From: Meconema thalassinum | Taxonomy: Eukaryota > Arthropoda > Insecta > Orthoptera > Tettigoniidae | NCBI GenBank assembly: GCA_946902985.2 | Contig: OX336388.2 | Location: forward strand, 375,025,387-375,089,386 | Direction: 5' to 3' | Length of the DNA stretch: 64,000 bases | Notes under the pieces: generated by a model | Seen by the model: only the letters and a program-made list of their open reading frames with translations | Told to the model about the DNA's origin: nothing | The model's database searches: none | Position numbers and translations under genes: made by a program | Shown: piece by piece, positions 33,572-44,052 of the stretch | Layout of the letters: each line of letters opens with the position of its first letter | Numbering within the stretch: position 1 is the stretch's first letter

Positions 33572-34122
33572 CAGGGCCATCGAAAAAGATTGCAGCAATT
33601 TCAAACAATCATATCTCCCGTTGTTAGTGAGATAAATTAATAATTTGACCTGAAAACTAATCAGAAACTCATGCAGTTTTAGATTTAGATGTGACTGTAC
33701 TCCGCCCGTGATCTTCAGCCGATGCGCAGAATGAGTGCGCGACAGGAAGCTGCCACGCCACTGTTTCAGTAGTGTGATTGCAATGGCGATAGTTTAGCAG
33801 AAAGCACACTGTGTGTTGTGGTTAGCTATAACTGTTCAGTGCACTTTCCGACGTGTTTATGGTAGGGATCCCCCTCATGGTAATAGCATTAGACGGTGGT
33901 ATGAACGGCTTCAGGAAACTGGCAGTGTTGACGTGAAGAAGTCCCCCCGGACGCCCTAGAACGAGTGACGAACCAAGAGAGCGCACATAAAAACATTACG
34001 ACATATGAAAAAGAAAACTTTTTGAGCTGGTGAATTTAACAAACAAATACTCGTTTTAATATCTCAAATAGTTCCTAGGCAATGAGGTTTTGAAATTGCT
34101 GTAACCTTTTTCGATGACCCTG
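33572..34122 (+). mobile_element. internally deleted mariner-like element
   Basis: Ends 'cagggccatcgaaaaagatt' and the complement of 'aacctttttcgatgaccctg' pair over about 35 bp, continuing into 'gcaatttcaaa'. A short open stretch encodes FRRVYGRDPPHGNSIRRWYE then RLQETGSVDVKKSPRTP and stops. This matches the N-terminal DNA-binding part of DUF4817-type transposases. The catalytic domain is missing. Confidence 0.8.
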
Positions 34123-34498
34123 CATAAATTGTCCTTATAATAGATGGTTAATATACAGACCACTAACAAATAAAGGATTAAACTGCGAAAACATACAGTA
34201 TGACCTGCCTTGTTACCTAGAATACATTTCAGGAGCCGAGAGGAGAAAGGGCGAATCTGCAATTTGGTCTACTTCGGCTACAAGCAATATTTCTAAATTG
34301 AACAGTGTCTTTAATTTCTTCATATAAATATAGTCAAAGCTCGCAATCCTTCTCTAAGGCACTTTGCCAAATCCGACATTCTAAACCAGCTCAATGTACT
34401 CGACCTGAGAAGCCGTCTACAATTTTCTGTCCTGTGTTTCCTACATAAAATTATGAATGGTTACACAAATGTAACATGCTACTAAGCTAATTCCGACT

Positions 34499-35190
34499 CA
34501 GGGGCGTATATAAGGGGGGTGACGAGGGGGCTCCAGCCCCCCCTCCCCCCGAAAAAAGCCAATCAAAATTAAGAAAGTGTTGCTTTGGTAAAAGCATAAA
34601 GTAATTGTAAATTTGGCTGTACCCCAATCTTAACTTATTGGCTAAGTTATAAACAATATTAAGATTGAAATTAGACTAACTCGTGTGTAGTGGCTAGTAT
34701 TCTTGTCTGCCGCCCCGGAGGTCCGAATTCGATTCCCGGCTCTGCCAAGAAATTTTAATTCTGGTCTGAGGGCTGGAACGGGGACACTCAGCCTTGTGAG
34801 GCAAAACTGTGAATTCTACAGTACGGTACTTTTGAAAAATAAATGATCAACTTGTAAAAAAAAAAACTGTTTAGCCTACCTTTCTGCTTAGTAAATTGAA
34901 AATATTTAGATATTTGCCATTCATACTCCATAGGCCTTAATAGAAAATTCATTAAGTATACAATTTTATTTGTGTGTTGTGTTGTATTTTACAACTTTTT
35001 TGTATTGCTTATAATTGTAGGCTATAGGCTATATACACTTTGAATCTTATCTAAAATAATTACAGAAAGTTATATGCTCTAAGATATTGGTTGATATTTC
35101 TGGGTATTTTGCGGTGACAATCCCCTCAGAATACTCACAATTTTCCAGAATAGTCACCCCCCCCCCCGAAAAATTGTATATACGCCCCTG
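34499..35190 (+). mobile_element. hAT-type MITE carrying a SINE fragment, copy 2
   Basis: Termini caggggcgtatata / tatatacgcccctg. Flanks ttccgact (34491-34498) and ttcccact (35191-35198) match at 7 of 8 bases. It is homologous, inverted, to 15411-16080, including the internal SINE piece. It interrupts the LINE remnant. Confidence 0.88.
34674..34810 (+). mobile_element. SINE family B fragment within hAT MITE copy 2
   Basis: Contains 'gactaactcgtgtgtagtgg', 'gattcccggctctgccaaga' and 'cactcagccttgtgaggc'. It occupies the same place as 15787-15915, so it was inside the MITE before the two copies dispersed. Confidence 0.85.
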
Positions 35191-35589
35191 TTCCCACTCC
35201 ATGTTCCATCCCGTTCAACACGTCAGAACCATTTACACCACATACCTCGCCCACGTCTTGAAGTACAGAAGCGCTCTATTTTCCACCGTCTACCTACCCT
35301 TAGCAACTCCCTTCCGAATATTGACATATTCTCTCCCTATAGAACATTCAAACATAACATTAGAAGATCCCTTTTATCCTCAATTCCTACCCCCTCACCC
35401 TCCTAATCACCCACTACCCCAATCATTCCCTGCGTCTTTCCCGAATCCCGAGATTTATCCCTTACTGCCATCACTGACAATTGTTACCTGTTGTTTTTGT
35501 TAATATTATTTGAAATTGTTAAAATATTAGTAGAAAATGAACTTTTCATGGTTGTATCTAATAATTATTAAATAAATAAATAAACACAC

Positions 35590-36020
35590 TCTTCGTCCTT
35601 TCTCCACCCAGATCCTGACTTGTACTGCCTGTGTTAGTCTTGAACCTGTCAGTTCTTATCCGCTTGCTGGGTATATCACTTAGTCGTAAAGAATTATCTA
35701 CTCTCGATGTTGTCCGTATTTTGTATCGTGTATCTCGTGTGGTTTCCTTCTGAGCGGGGAAGTCTTTTACAAACAGCCAACGGCTTCCAGAAGTGCCCTA
35801 TTGAAACGTGCTTGGACTCCGAATGCGACATATTCAGAGCACGCGGGAGGAGCAAAACGTCTCTATTTACACAGTCATTCGCTGATGTCCTCATAATGTT
35901 GCAACCACTACTACTACATGAAGTCCATAATTCTTATAGGGTGTATATCAGTGAAAGTACAGTACTGTAGTTAGATATAGGCTACAGGATGTTTCCGATA
36001 AGTATCGGGACTAAGGTCAC
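35590..36020. other. intron sequence, nothing recognised
   Basis: Open stretches near 35694-35970 on both strands show no family motifs. Near 35990 'aggatgtttccgataagtat' resembles a transposon end, possibly belonging to the mariner fragment at 36725-37100. Confidence 0.35.
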
Positions 36021-36026
36021 AACTAG

Positions 36027-36722
36027 GACCCGGATTTTGATGAAAAGTCATCTTAGTACACGGAGACGATGCTTAGTGGTAATTAAGTGTATTCTGCAAT
36101 AAATATGTTAGATATATGGGGGTTTTAAAAAGTCATCAAAATACATTTTATCTACATTTAGGTACATTTTAGGTAATTTTTCATCTGTTACAGGTCTTTT
36201 TTTTATTGAATATGGTTAAATGCTAATCTTAAAGTTATGTTTTTAGTATCTGTATTTCTAAACATATCAGCGTTAAAATTCTTAGACTAGCCCATATACT
36301 GTAGTCCTGCAGTACTCATCTGTTTTCATTACCCGTTTCTTATCTACGGAGCTGACAACCGTCGTTCCTTCACCTTAGATAACTTGAGGAAGAGGATGAT
36401 GGTGTATTGCAACGCTAACTAAGGTAGGACTATGTTTAGTTAGCAATAATTTTTTTCACTTTGTAGTAGAAATGAAAATGACGTATTGTTAATCTATTGA
36501 TTAATAGTTTAGTAGTAATACACAAATTCTACTAATAATGTTTGATATTCGAACTAGTATTTGTACAAGACAATCATAAATTTCATCATTTTAGATAATT
36601 CTTAAAATAAAATTAAAAACATTTTTAGATCATTTTTTTAAATGAGGTCATTTTAAGAGAATTTTAGGGGCATTTTATAGGTCATTTTTCAATAATTTTA
36701 AGGTCATTAACATCCGGGCCCT
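36027..36722. mobile_element. possible AT-rich TIR element
   Basis: 'aggacccggattttgatg' at the left and 'cattaacatccgggccctta' at the right are complementary over about 12 bp with small mismatches. Inside are repeated 'aggtcatttt'-like phrases. The ends and TSD are uncertain. It may lie inside an older mariner. Confidence 0.4.
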
Positions 36723-36724
36723 TA

Positions 36725-37100
36725 TATCCTATTGCAGCGGTGTGTACAGGAAGTTAATATTCTTCAAAATAGGATCCTCCTGCATCAATAAGTCGCTGCC
36801 AACGCTGCGTCCATTGTTTATACGCGTCCTGAAAGTCAGCAACCGTAAGGCTGTTTAGGCACCTAGTCGAAGATGCTTGACCGCCGGCACCGTAGTCATC
36901 CCGTAACTATGTCCTTTCAGGCTCCTCTTGAACCGAGGGAACAAAAAGAAGTCGGCAGGGGCCAAATCAGGACTATAGGGTGGATGGGACAGAGTTGCCA
37001 CGTTGTATTTGCCCAGTGCCTCCCTCACAACTAGTGAGGTGTCGTGCACGATGGACTCTTAGCCTCAAACGTTCGAGCACTTCTGTGTAAAATTCACAGG
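36725..37100 (-). pseudogene. mariner transposase, C-terminal fragment
   Basis: On the minus strand 37049-36855 reads HDTSLVVREALGKYNVATLS then HPPYSPDLAPADFFLFPRFK. This holds the second Asp region in altered form (HDT instead of the usual HDNA) and the PYSPDLAPADFFLFP block with the last catalytic Asp. Beyond a frame break, 36755-36840 still encodes the usual ending (…DAYKQWTQRWQRLIDAGG…). The N-terminal half is missing. Confidence 0.75.
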
Positions 37101-37149
37101 TAAAATTTTGACACGATGCGATCACACAACACACTGTCACTTCACGCAT

Positions 37150-37440
37150 GATCTACCTACACACTCCACAGGCTTGGGGGGGAATAAGCCGGTTCTCAGG
37201 GATCGCGTGTCATGCCCCACCACCATTCCCATCCTCAAAACTGCCCACCATCCTGGCCATTGGCTGGGAAATGAAAACAACCCCTATACTTATTGGACCA
37301 AAAAATTCGTTGTGCCCAACCAAAGAGCGCGTTTGAGCTCTTTAGCACTTTTTCCTTCTTCCCTCCCCAATATTTCTTCATCCTCTCGCTCTGTTCCCTT
37401 TTACGCTTTCTGTCCATCCTGTATTTTGTCAGATGGTCTT
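37150..37440 (-). pseudogene. LINE C-terminal fragment
   Basis: The minus-strand frame 37417-37235 contains REQSERMKKYWGGKKE and SNALFGWAQRIFW, related to the ends at 19730 and 56240. Short and degraded. Confidence 0.4.
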
Positions 37441-37502
37441 TCAGAAAATTTGTATTTATGAATTAAAGTTCTGAATTTTGTACTGTCTTGAACGGTTCAT
37501 TT

Positions 37503-38549
37503 ATGTCAGGGTGGTCCAACCTTTAGTTACCCGAGGGCCAATCAAACTTTAGTATACGAATGTAAGGGCCAGAGATATTCCAGAAAGAAAACGTATTACA
37601 TATTTTACTCAAAAAACATTTATTAAATTTTATATTAAAATAATTTTAATATTACTAGTTTAATATACCACTTCATTTTACAGTCGAAAAATCAATGTGA
37701 TGATTGGCACTGCTTTCTTGATACAAGTGTATCAATGTCCACTGTTATTTCAGTAAGGCAAAGTCTCAGGCTCGATTCCAGTGAAGTACTTTCAATTCGA
37801 TTTCTCGTTTTTTATTTAATTTGTTTGAGAGCAGAAAAAGCACTTTCGCACACAGACTTACTGCCTAACAGCGATAACATTTTCAGAGAGAATTTAAGCA
37901 GTTTAGGAAAACGTTCTTGAGAAGTCATTTTCCAGAAATTTGCAGCGACATCACACTTTTTAGTCTGGTAGAATGGGTTTGCCTGAAGATCACAATTTCC
38001 ATTTGAAGGTCGCAGGGCACCTCCCTCACTTCAATATCCATGGGGTTGTTGAACAGTGCAAGTTTTGGTTTTAGGGAGTCAACATCCTGGAATCTGTTCT
38101 GGAACTCTTTCTTGATATCTATTATTATTTCATGAAACAGACTAATATTCATGTCACTTGTTGCTTCTTTCAATTGCTGACAAGATGGGAAGTGTGCCAT
38201 ATTATTTGCCTTCAATGCAATTTGCATTACATCAAGGTTTTTTGCGGAAGCCCTCAATATGTCCATAAAGCTGGGATATATTTTGTTTTCTACCTCGTAG
38301 TTTCAGATTTAAAGCATTTAGATTGGAAGTTAAATCTGTCAGAAAAGCAAGATTATTTAAAAACTGGATTTCTTCCAGTTTTCCTTGATACTCATGCCCA
38401 ATGTTTTCATTTTTGAGAAGTAAGAAGGGCCGCGTGTTGGACCACACTGATTTATGTCTTCACTGATTTCTTTTAGTCAGTTGTTTTGATTTTTCTTTGA
38501 TAAGGCTAGGTTGAAAATTTTCTTTGCGAGCCTGTTATTATCTATTCTA
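37503..38549 (-). pseudogene. hAT transposase remnant (GTF2IRD2/ZBED-like)
   Basis: Minus-strand frames 38447-38232 (FLNNLAFLTDLTSNLNALNL, then LKLRGRKQNISQLYGHIEGF) and 38266-37925 (MAHFPSCQQLKEATSDMNIS) resemble the central part of hAT transposases related to GTF2IRD2-like proteins. They overlap with a frameshift. The left end 'cagggtggtccaacctttag' near 37507 has a hAT-like terminus. The right part is cut by the mariner at 38552. No opposite terminus was found. Confidence 0.65.
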
Positions 38550-38551
38550 TA

Positions 38552-39411
38552 AGGTGCGTTCAAAAAGTAACGAGACGGAGGCATAATTACAGAAACCAGT
38601 ACCTGTATGTTAGAAGTATTGGCCCCGGCTGTTGAGGCACTTGTCCCACTGGGACACGAGGCGGTGAATGGCTGTCTCATAAAATTCCCTGGGCTGCGAT
38701 GTGAACCAGTTCCGCACGTACAGCTGGACGTCGGCGTCCGAGGTGAATCGTTGGCCCCGCAGAGCCCTTTTCAGGGGACCAAACATGGCGTAATCACAGG
38801 GAGAGAGGTCTGGACCTATGGAGGGTGGCCGAGAACCTCCCATTTGAATTTCTGCAGGAGTGCCGCGACTGTGTTGGCCGTATGAGGTCGAGCATTGTCG
38901 TGGAGCGACCACGGCGGCTATGGCGTTCACTGTCACTCGGCGGTCCTTGGTAATGAGTGCATCAACCAGCTGGACGTTGTCATCGGTAATGCAGGGGGGT
39001 GCCCCAGACCGGGCATCATCGGCTAACGACACCCGTCCTTCCCTGAAGCGCTTGTGCCATGCCTTGACCCTTGCAAGAGACATGCAGTGTTCGCTGTACA
39101 CTTGTGACATTCGGCGATGAATGTCCGTTTCCCCTACTCCTTCCGCTGTCAGAAACCGAACAACACCTCTTTGCTCTTCGGTTGATGCCTCCATGTCACT
39201 GTTTGCAATGCGACTGGCAGCGTTGGACGATTGATGAATGCTGTTGCTCGCTTTGTATCGTCACGTGACGTGCACGCGTGCACTCTAGCGACGGGCTGTG
39301 ACCTTCCACGCTCTGGTCGGAACCACACCTAGTTACACACGCCACGATTAGCCGATGTCGTCACCGGTTTGCACTTTCCAGCCTCCAGCTCGTTACTTTT
39401 TGAACACACCT
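38552..39411 (-). mobile_element. mariner element, internally deleted, TA target
   Basis: 860 bp with TIRs beginning aggtgcgttcaaaaagtaac and aggtgtgttcaaaaagtaac, flanked by TA at 38550-38551 and 39412-39413. This is shorter than the usual 1.2-1.3 kb. It lies at the edge of the hAT remnant. The transposase frame is described separately. Confidence 0.93.
38610..39194 (-). pseudogene. mariner transposase, deleted and frameshifted
   Basis: The first 95 or so residues hold the N-terminal helix-turn-helix (EEQRGVVRFLTAEGVGETDI, then KAWHKRFREGR). They run into a segment with the sequence around the second catalytic Asp (HDNARPH) readable only in another frame. The C-terminus (PDLSPCDYAMFGPLKRALRG) is back in frame and holds the last catalytic Asp. 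About 100-150 residues with the first catalytic Asp are missing. The family is the DD34D type; no activity is expected. Confidence 0.88.
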
Positions 39412-39419
39412 TATATATA

Positions 39420-39523
39420 GGTGTCCGTAAAACTGTACCCGTCGTTTCCTTATGTTATCTGTGATTTTTTCTCTAACTTGATAAATTTCATGTGATTTCC
39501 TTTTTATCCAAATCTTCCTGAGG

Positions 39524-39560
<37 letters not shown>
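39420..39560. repeat. (TTTC)n microsatellite and flank
   Basis: 'tttctttctttctttctttc' runs across about 39528-39560, preceded by unremarkable AT-rich sequence. Confidence 0.9.
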
Positions 39561-39589
39561 GTTTTCTGATATTTTTTATTCGAGATTTA

Positions 39590-39935
39590 CCACCAAAATA
39601 ATAGTTTCAGATCCATATCGAGCTTGTTTTAACGACTGTGTTATAATGTCTTGATTTTGCCTTTGTTGATATAGGCCTAGTTATTTTATTGTATCTGTTC
39701 CAAACAATTGTGTATGCTCTTAGTAGTTTTGTAGTTCTTTCTCTGTTAGCTTGCTGATTTAACCCTGCTGGTACAATAATTTCACCTAAATATTTAGATT
39801 TGTCTATTTGAGCGATATTCCCAAAGTTGATGATTAATGGTTGATTGTTGAAACCTGATTTAGTCCCTTCTATTTGTCTTGTCAAACGAAATTTGGAGTC
39901 CTGTTTTGGCTGCTATTTTAAAAGTTTTTCTATAG
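39590..39935 (-). pseudogene. LINE RT C-terminal fragment
   Basis: The minus-strand frame 39885-39607 contains IDKSKYLGEIIVPAGLNQQA and NRYNKITRPIS. This corresponds to FKYLGEIISNNGLDKES in the copy at 55495-56346 (post-RT 'YLG' block). Very short. Confidence 0.6.
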
Positions 39936-39939
39936 AATG

Positions 39940-41370
39940 AATTGCTTCTGGTCTGTAACGTGTTTATTGTTCAATAGATAACATTTTAATAAACAACTTT
40001 CGACCAAGGTTGAATACGGAGAGATGATTACGTGTGCCATTCATTAATCTTTAGAACATCTTGACAGCTAATATTCATTGGTTTGAAAAAATATTTAGTT
40101 TCTGCTGTGTTAACTACTTATTTCTTCTGGTTACAGGCATGCTAGTAATACATAACTAGTGAACCCGTACGATGCTTTTGCACTTTACCATGAGAGCAAT
40201 AAAACGTGAGCAGAAATCGCATTAAAACAGAAACAGAGCAAATTGCTTTTGGAAACGTATACAATTGAAATTGAGCACAGAGCGAAGCTTATTTATATAC
40301 TGTACATAGATAGATTGAGACTCGGACAATGTTCGATGTTATAACGGAGTCTGCTGTTTATTTTTGTGAGAAATTTAAAGACGGGTCTCGATAAAAAAAA
40401 ACATTGTTTGTCCTTTGCTTTATTGATTGCCTGTAGTGAACAGAGGATTTGGTAAACAAATTATTCCTAAGATAAAAACGCGAACAGAAATCTGTGTATT
40501 ATAATTAAATTGGATGTAATGAAACACCAAAATTTTCTGGCAAACATATAAATCTGCTGAGGAGGGATTCGAATCGGCTAAAATTGTATAACTTCATCAA
40601 ATATGTAAGCATCCTATTCCCTAGTGGTCTATACCACCATTATGTAACTTCATAGCATGGATAAGCCTGCGCTGGGTACCGACTGGCGGTCCTGGCGGAT
40701 GAAAGTGGAACTTCGCTGACTTTCATAACTTATGTCAGTTTTATTAATACTTGGAGTTATAGGTTCAAATAAAAACTCACCACTCACTCTTGGGTAAGAT
40801 TTGCATGTAATAACTCTCGAAATATTATGTACACCATATTGGTTTCAAAACACATTAGGCTACTCTAACTTTTAACTTAGGGCCTTCCTTGTTCATCAAA
40901 CTGTCTTCTTTAGTTTTCTTTATTACGGTATCGATCACTACGTGTATCACTCGGCCTGACTCGGCATAATCGAACCTCTGTTGTCTCCTACAGTCATGAA
41001 ATGTTGAATTAATAGTTTTGAGTAACGCTCTGTGTCCTGACGCTTCTAATGAATGCTAATTTATGTCATTCCGTGATGTATATTCCTTAATAGGAGTTCT
41101 GAACGTATGCAATCCTTAGTGATATAATATAGAGGAGATTACAAGCCAGTTAAGAAAGCCAGAATGCTCAACGCCAATGATACAAATACACACGCCTATG
41201 ATTAAACACTTCAAATTCTAAGAAGTACGAATAACGACATTTAAATGATTTTTATTCAACTGACGCAATGTTAACGGACGACTGGATGAAGATAAATTAT
41301 GAATTAAGACATTTAATGATACGTTAGTTAGTTATTGTTGTTTTAAGGAGCGGAACTACGAGGTCATCTG
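39940..41370. other. no gene recognised; scraps of an interspersed repeat
   Basis: Near 40140-40300 the phrase 'tactagtgaacccgtacgat'-type sequence resembles ends of the unclassified repeat at 43130 and 46650. Between 40700 and 41340 nothing was identified. Near 41340 'ttttaaggagcggaactacg' begins another repeat scrap. Confidence 0.35.
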
Positions 41371-41379
41371 CCCCTATTA

Positions 41380-42435
41380 ATGGCACGTTACGCAGTACAC
41401 GGATTCCATCATAAAGTTTGTAAAATTAAAAGAGCCACAAACCAACTTGAGAAGTGGGCGCAGGAAAACAAAATGGAAATTAACACCGAAAAAAACCGTA
41501 CAGATGACATTCCGCAACGGAGGTCGAGAAGCTGTGGAGGACAGGATATATCTAGGATTGAAACGTCTACTGAGAGTCAACAGCTTCAAATACCTGGGAG
41601 TGACTCTGCAAACCACTGCCAGATCATTCAGAATACACGTGAAATCCCGAGCAGCATCTGCCACAAAAGCATTTTTCGACATCAAAGAAATATCCACATT
41701 ATCATTGCAAACTGCTTTGGCCTTGTTCAACGCAAAAATAGTTCCAATCGCAATCTACGGAATAGATATCATATGGGAAAATATCAGTCTAAAAGATCTA
41801 ATGACTTTGGAAGCAGTCAAATCGCGATTCTTGAAAGCCACCCTAGGTGTTTCGAAATACACAAAGTCGAGGCTAGTATACGAGCTCGCCAAAGAACCCT
41901 TCTTTATAGAGAGCCTACGTATGAGGCCCCCATTCACCGTCAGCTCGAATAAACTGCTCCTTGAAAGAGAAAAGAAAAGAAGGGAGATTTGGTAGACTTT
42001 TATACAACAGAAGCCATGATAAATAGATCCTGGGCCGACACGAATCAGAAGCTCCGACACCTGGTGACCTCAATGGCTGTGCATGGGTACCACCACAAGG
42101 TATGCAAGACGAGGTGTTTTCACGACCCCGGAATACCTGTAAAAAGCGAGTGAAATCCCTGGTAGACTTTAGTGCACAATAAACAATGCGGGGTAAAAAG
42201 CGTATGAAACGTACGGTATAACTGAGCGATTACATCAGGTTGTTATTGTAATTGATTATTAAAGTGGAACATCAGATCCACAACATTGGGTTGTTTGGAA
42301 CATATTAATATACTGTACCTTTATGGCCGTATGGCTGCAATACATTCTTATTTTATAATCCAAGTGAAGAGTGCGTGCGAGCTCTGTAGGGAACAATGCG
42401 ACAGATACCATGTAGGAAAGGGTAAGAAGAGATTA
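41380..42435 (+). pseudogene. LINE RT C-terminal region with zinc-knuckle tail, copy 1
   Basis: A frame at 41447-41995 contains VNSFKYLGVTLQTTARSFRI, then FDIKEISTLSLQTALALFNA and IYGIDIIWENISLKDL. This is the post-RT region of a Jockey/R1-like LINE. The tail reads MINRSWADTNQ, HGYHHKVCKT and, after degeneration, CELCREQCDRYH, the Cys/His cluster seen also at 53150-53335 and 53830-54060. Frameshifts occur near 41520 and 42000. The MITE at 42436 ends it. Confidence 0.8.
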
Positions 42436-43051
42436 CATGGTGGCCACTCAAATCGGTCAACGATTTTCCAGGAGTTTTTCAGGAATTTTCCAGGAGTAAT
42501 TCTCATTCTTCCAGATTTAAAAATAAGCGCGAGTGCGGGGGGGGGGGGGGGGGGCTTATCGGTTGCCTACTTCAAGACCAAAATAAAGCAGTTGTGTTTG
42601 GTTTACTTATACAGATGTTGACAAAAAATAGTGGCGATTCCGTTATTGATACGCAAGCCTACACACAAATGATTTAATTGTTGTTTTAAAACAAGCCTTT
42701 GTGACTCAAATATCCGCTTAAGAAAAGAGAAAAGAATGCCGCCTGTAATTTTATTGCGGTGAAGTTCTCTATACTCAATATGTTTTACAAAAATACTATC
42801 GCGTGTACTCACACACAGAAACAGGTAGCCTGAGAAAATTTCTTTCGTTAACGATAGAGTGCTCACCCCAAACCACAGCGGGAGTATGATTTATATGATT
42901 TAAGATGGAAAGATTTTTATAATTAATTAACAGTGGCTATTTTCCAGGAGTTTTCATTTTTTTGGGTCAATTTCCTGGAGTTTTCCAGACCTAATAAAAA
43001 TCCAGGCGTTTTCCAGGATGTCCAGGTTTTCCAGGAGTAGTGCCCACCATG
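42436..43051. mobile_element. MITE with CATGGTGGCCACT ends, copy 2
   Basis: It starts catggtggccact and ends agtagtgcccaccatg; flanks agatta (42430-42435) and agattc (43052-43057) agree at 5 of 6 bases. It is colinear with 20182-20764, with a longer G run at about 42537-42554. Confidence 0.88.
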
Positions 43052-43129
43052 AGATTCGTATCTGTAAATAGGTTTTGCTTACGTTAGACTCATAGATGTG
43101 TAAACCATATCATGGCCATTCGGCTGCAA

Positions 43130-43697
43130 TTTATACTAATATAATAAAGCTGAAGAGTTTGTTTGTTTGTTTGTTTGTGTTTTTAATCGCGCGAATCTCT
43201 GGAACTACCAGTCGGTTTCGAAAAATTATTTTTGTATATGATAGCCAGATTCAAAAGCAATAGTTTAGACTATGTAGCATTAGGCTACACCTCTCAGGTA
43301 ACCTTAAAGATTGATTTTTATTCAGTATGTCGGAAGAACAAGCGCTCCCGAACAGCTTCAATAATACCTAAGTCTATTGTTGCCATGTAATGCGGGCTGC
43401 ATCACGTCGCCCCTACCAGTGTTCTGGTGCAGAATTGGGAGCTGCTTATAAATTGCAGTCACGGGGAGTAATTATTGCAAAAAGATTTCTTAGGCCCCTT
43501 AAAACAGTTATCATCATGACAATAGTATGCCTCTGTATAAGGGCGATGGTGTTGGTGCAGTATACTGAGGTTATCAGCTGCAATAAGCGTTGGTGCTTTC
43601 CGATCCTTATCCTTGAGCGCTCCAGTTCTGTAGTAGTATTCATTATCATTCATAAAACAAATAAATCCACCGGACGAAGCCGGGCACTACTGCTAGT
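43130..43697 (+). mobile_element. unclassified interspersed repeat, possibly Helitron-like
   Basis: It begins near 'actaatataataaagctgaa' with a (GTTT)n run and ends 'ccggacgaagccgggcacta' followed by ctgctag. A CCGG-loop-CCGG hairpin just before a CTAG end is what Helitron 3' ends look like, but no 5' TC or replicase is seen. An inner scrap 'ttaggccccttaaaac' matches the 3'-tail family at 10817. Confidence 0.35.
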
Positions 43698-43771
43698 ACA
43701 TTTAATAATGGTACTGAAGGACCATAACACATGTCGATATCACGTGAGTAACGCGAAGGTAATTAACTTAC

Positions 43772-44018
43772 CACCATGTCGGATCCAGCCTTGGAGGTGT
43801 CGCTCACGGCCGAGGGGGAGCGGTCGATCGGCGAGGGGGATGGTGGGGTTAGGGCGGTCTCAACAATGTCCTCCTCGGGTCCACTGCGCGCTACCACCAG
43901 CTCCACCAGTCCACGGGCCTTCTGCAGGATGTTGATGGCCTGCTGGTGGGAGATGTTAGAATCAAGTGGCTGGCCATCGATAGCTAGGATTTGATCTTCT
44001 TCACGCAAACGCCCATCT
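43772..44018 (-). CDS. Patj: Patj/MPDZ scaffold, exon with second half of PDZ1
   Basis: This exon encodes 82 codons plus one leading base. It starts with [20 protein letters not shown], continues with [13 protein letters not shown] and ends the PDZ fold at VELVVARSG; a Ser/Pro-rich linker of about 35 residues follows. DGRL..DQILAI.G and ISHQQAI are typical of the first PDZ of Patj/INADL/MPDZ proteins. The minus strand shows a ttttcag acceptor just right of 44018 and a G|GTAAGT donor at 43771. The incoming phase leaves one base of a split codon; the outgoing phase is 0 and fits the next exon. In known insects Patj is an apical Crumbs-complex scaffold that binds Stardust/Pals1 through its L27 domain. 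The first half of PDZ1 is not visible to the right. Exon and family are secure; Patj versus a longer MPDZ-like paralogue is less so. Confidence 0.9.
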
Positions 44019-44052
44019 CTGAAAAGAAAAAAAAGAACAGCGTTTTTAAATA

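Larger units (their letters stand above)
31860..34240. repeat. duplicated AT-rich unit, each copy split by a mobile element
   Basis: Two AT-rich halves share 'tttggctgaaagat'/'gtggctgaaagat' and the following 'ggttaatatagagaccacta'/'ggttaatatacagaccacta', then a short 'aaaggattaaa' phrase. The first copy holds the solo LTR (32231-32924); the second holds the mariner-like element (33572-34122). Confidence 0.65.
34320..35585 (+). pseudogene. decayed LINE C-terminus and 3' end, split by a MITE
   Basis: 34389-34470 reads LNVLDLRSRLQFSVLCFLHK, a typical post-RT region of Jockey/CR1-type LINEs. After the MITE (34499-35190) the sequence resumes with degraded coding and ends in a (TAAA)n tail at about 35570-35583. 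Several frameshifts are present. Confidence 0.6.

Noticed and set aside
43390..43994. Plus-strand frames opposite the PDZ1 exon
   Set aside because: They are antisense to a clearly conserved PDZ exon with proper splice sites.
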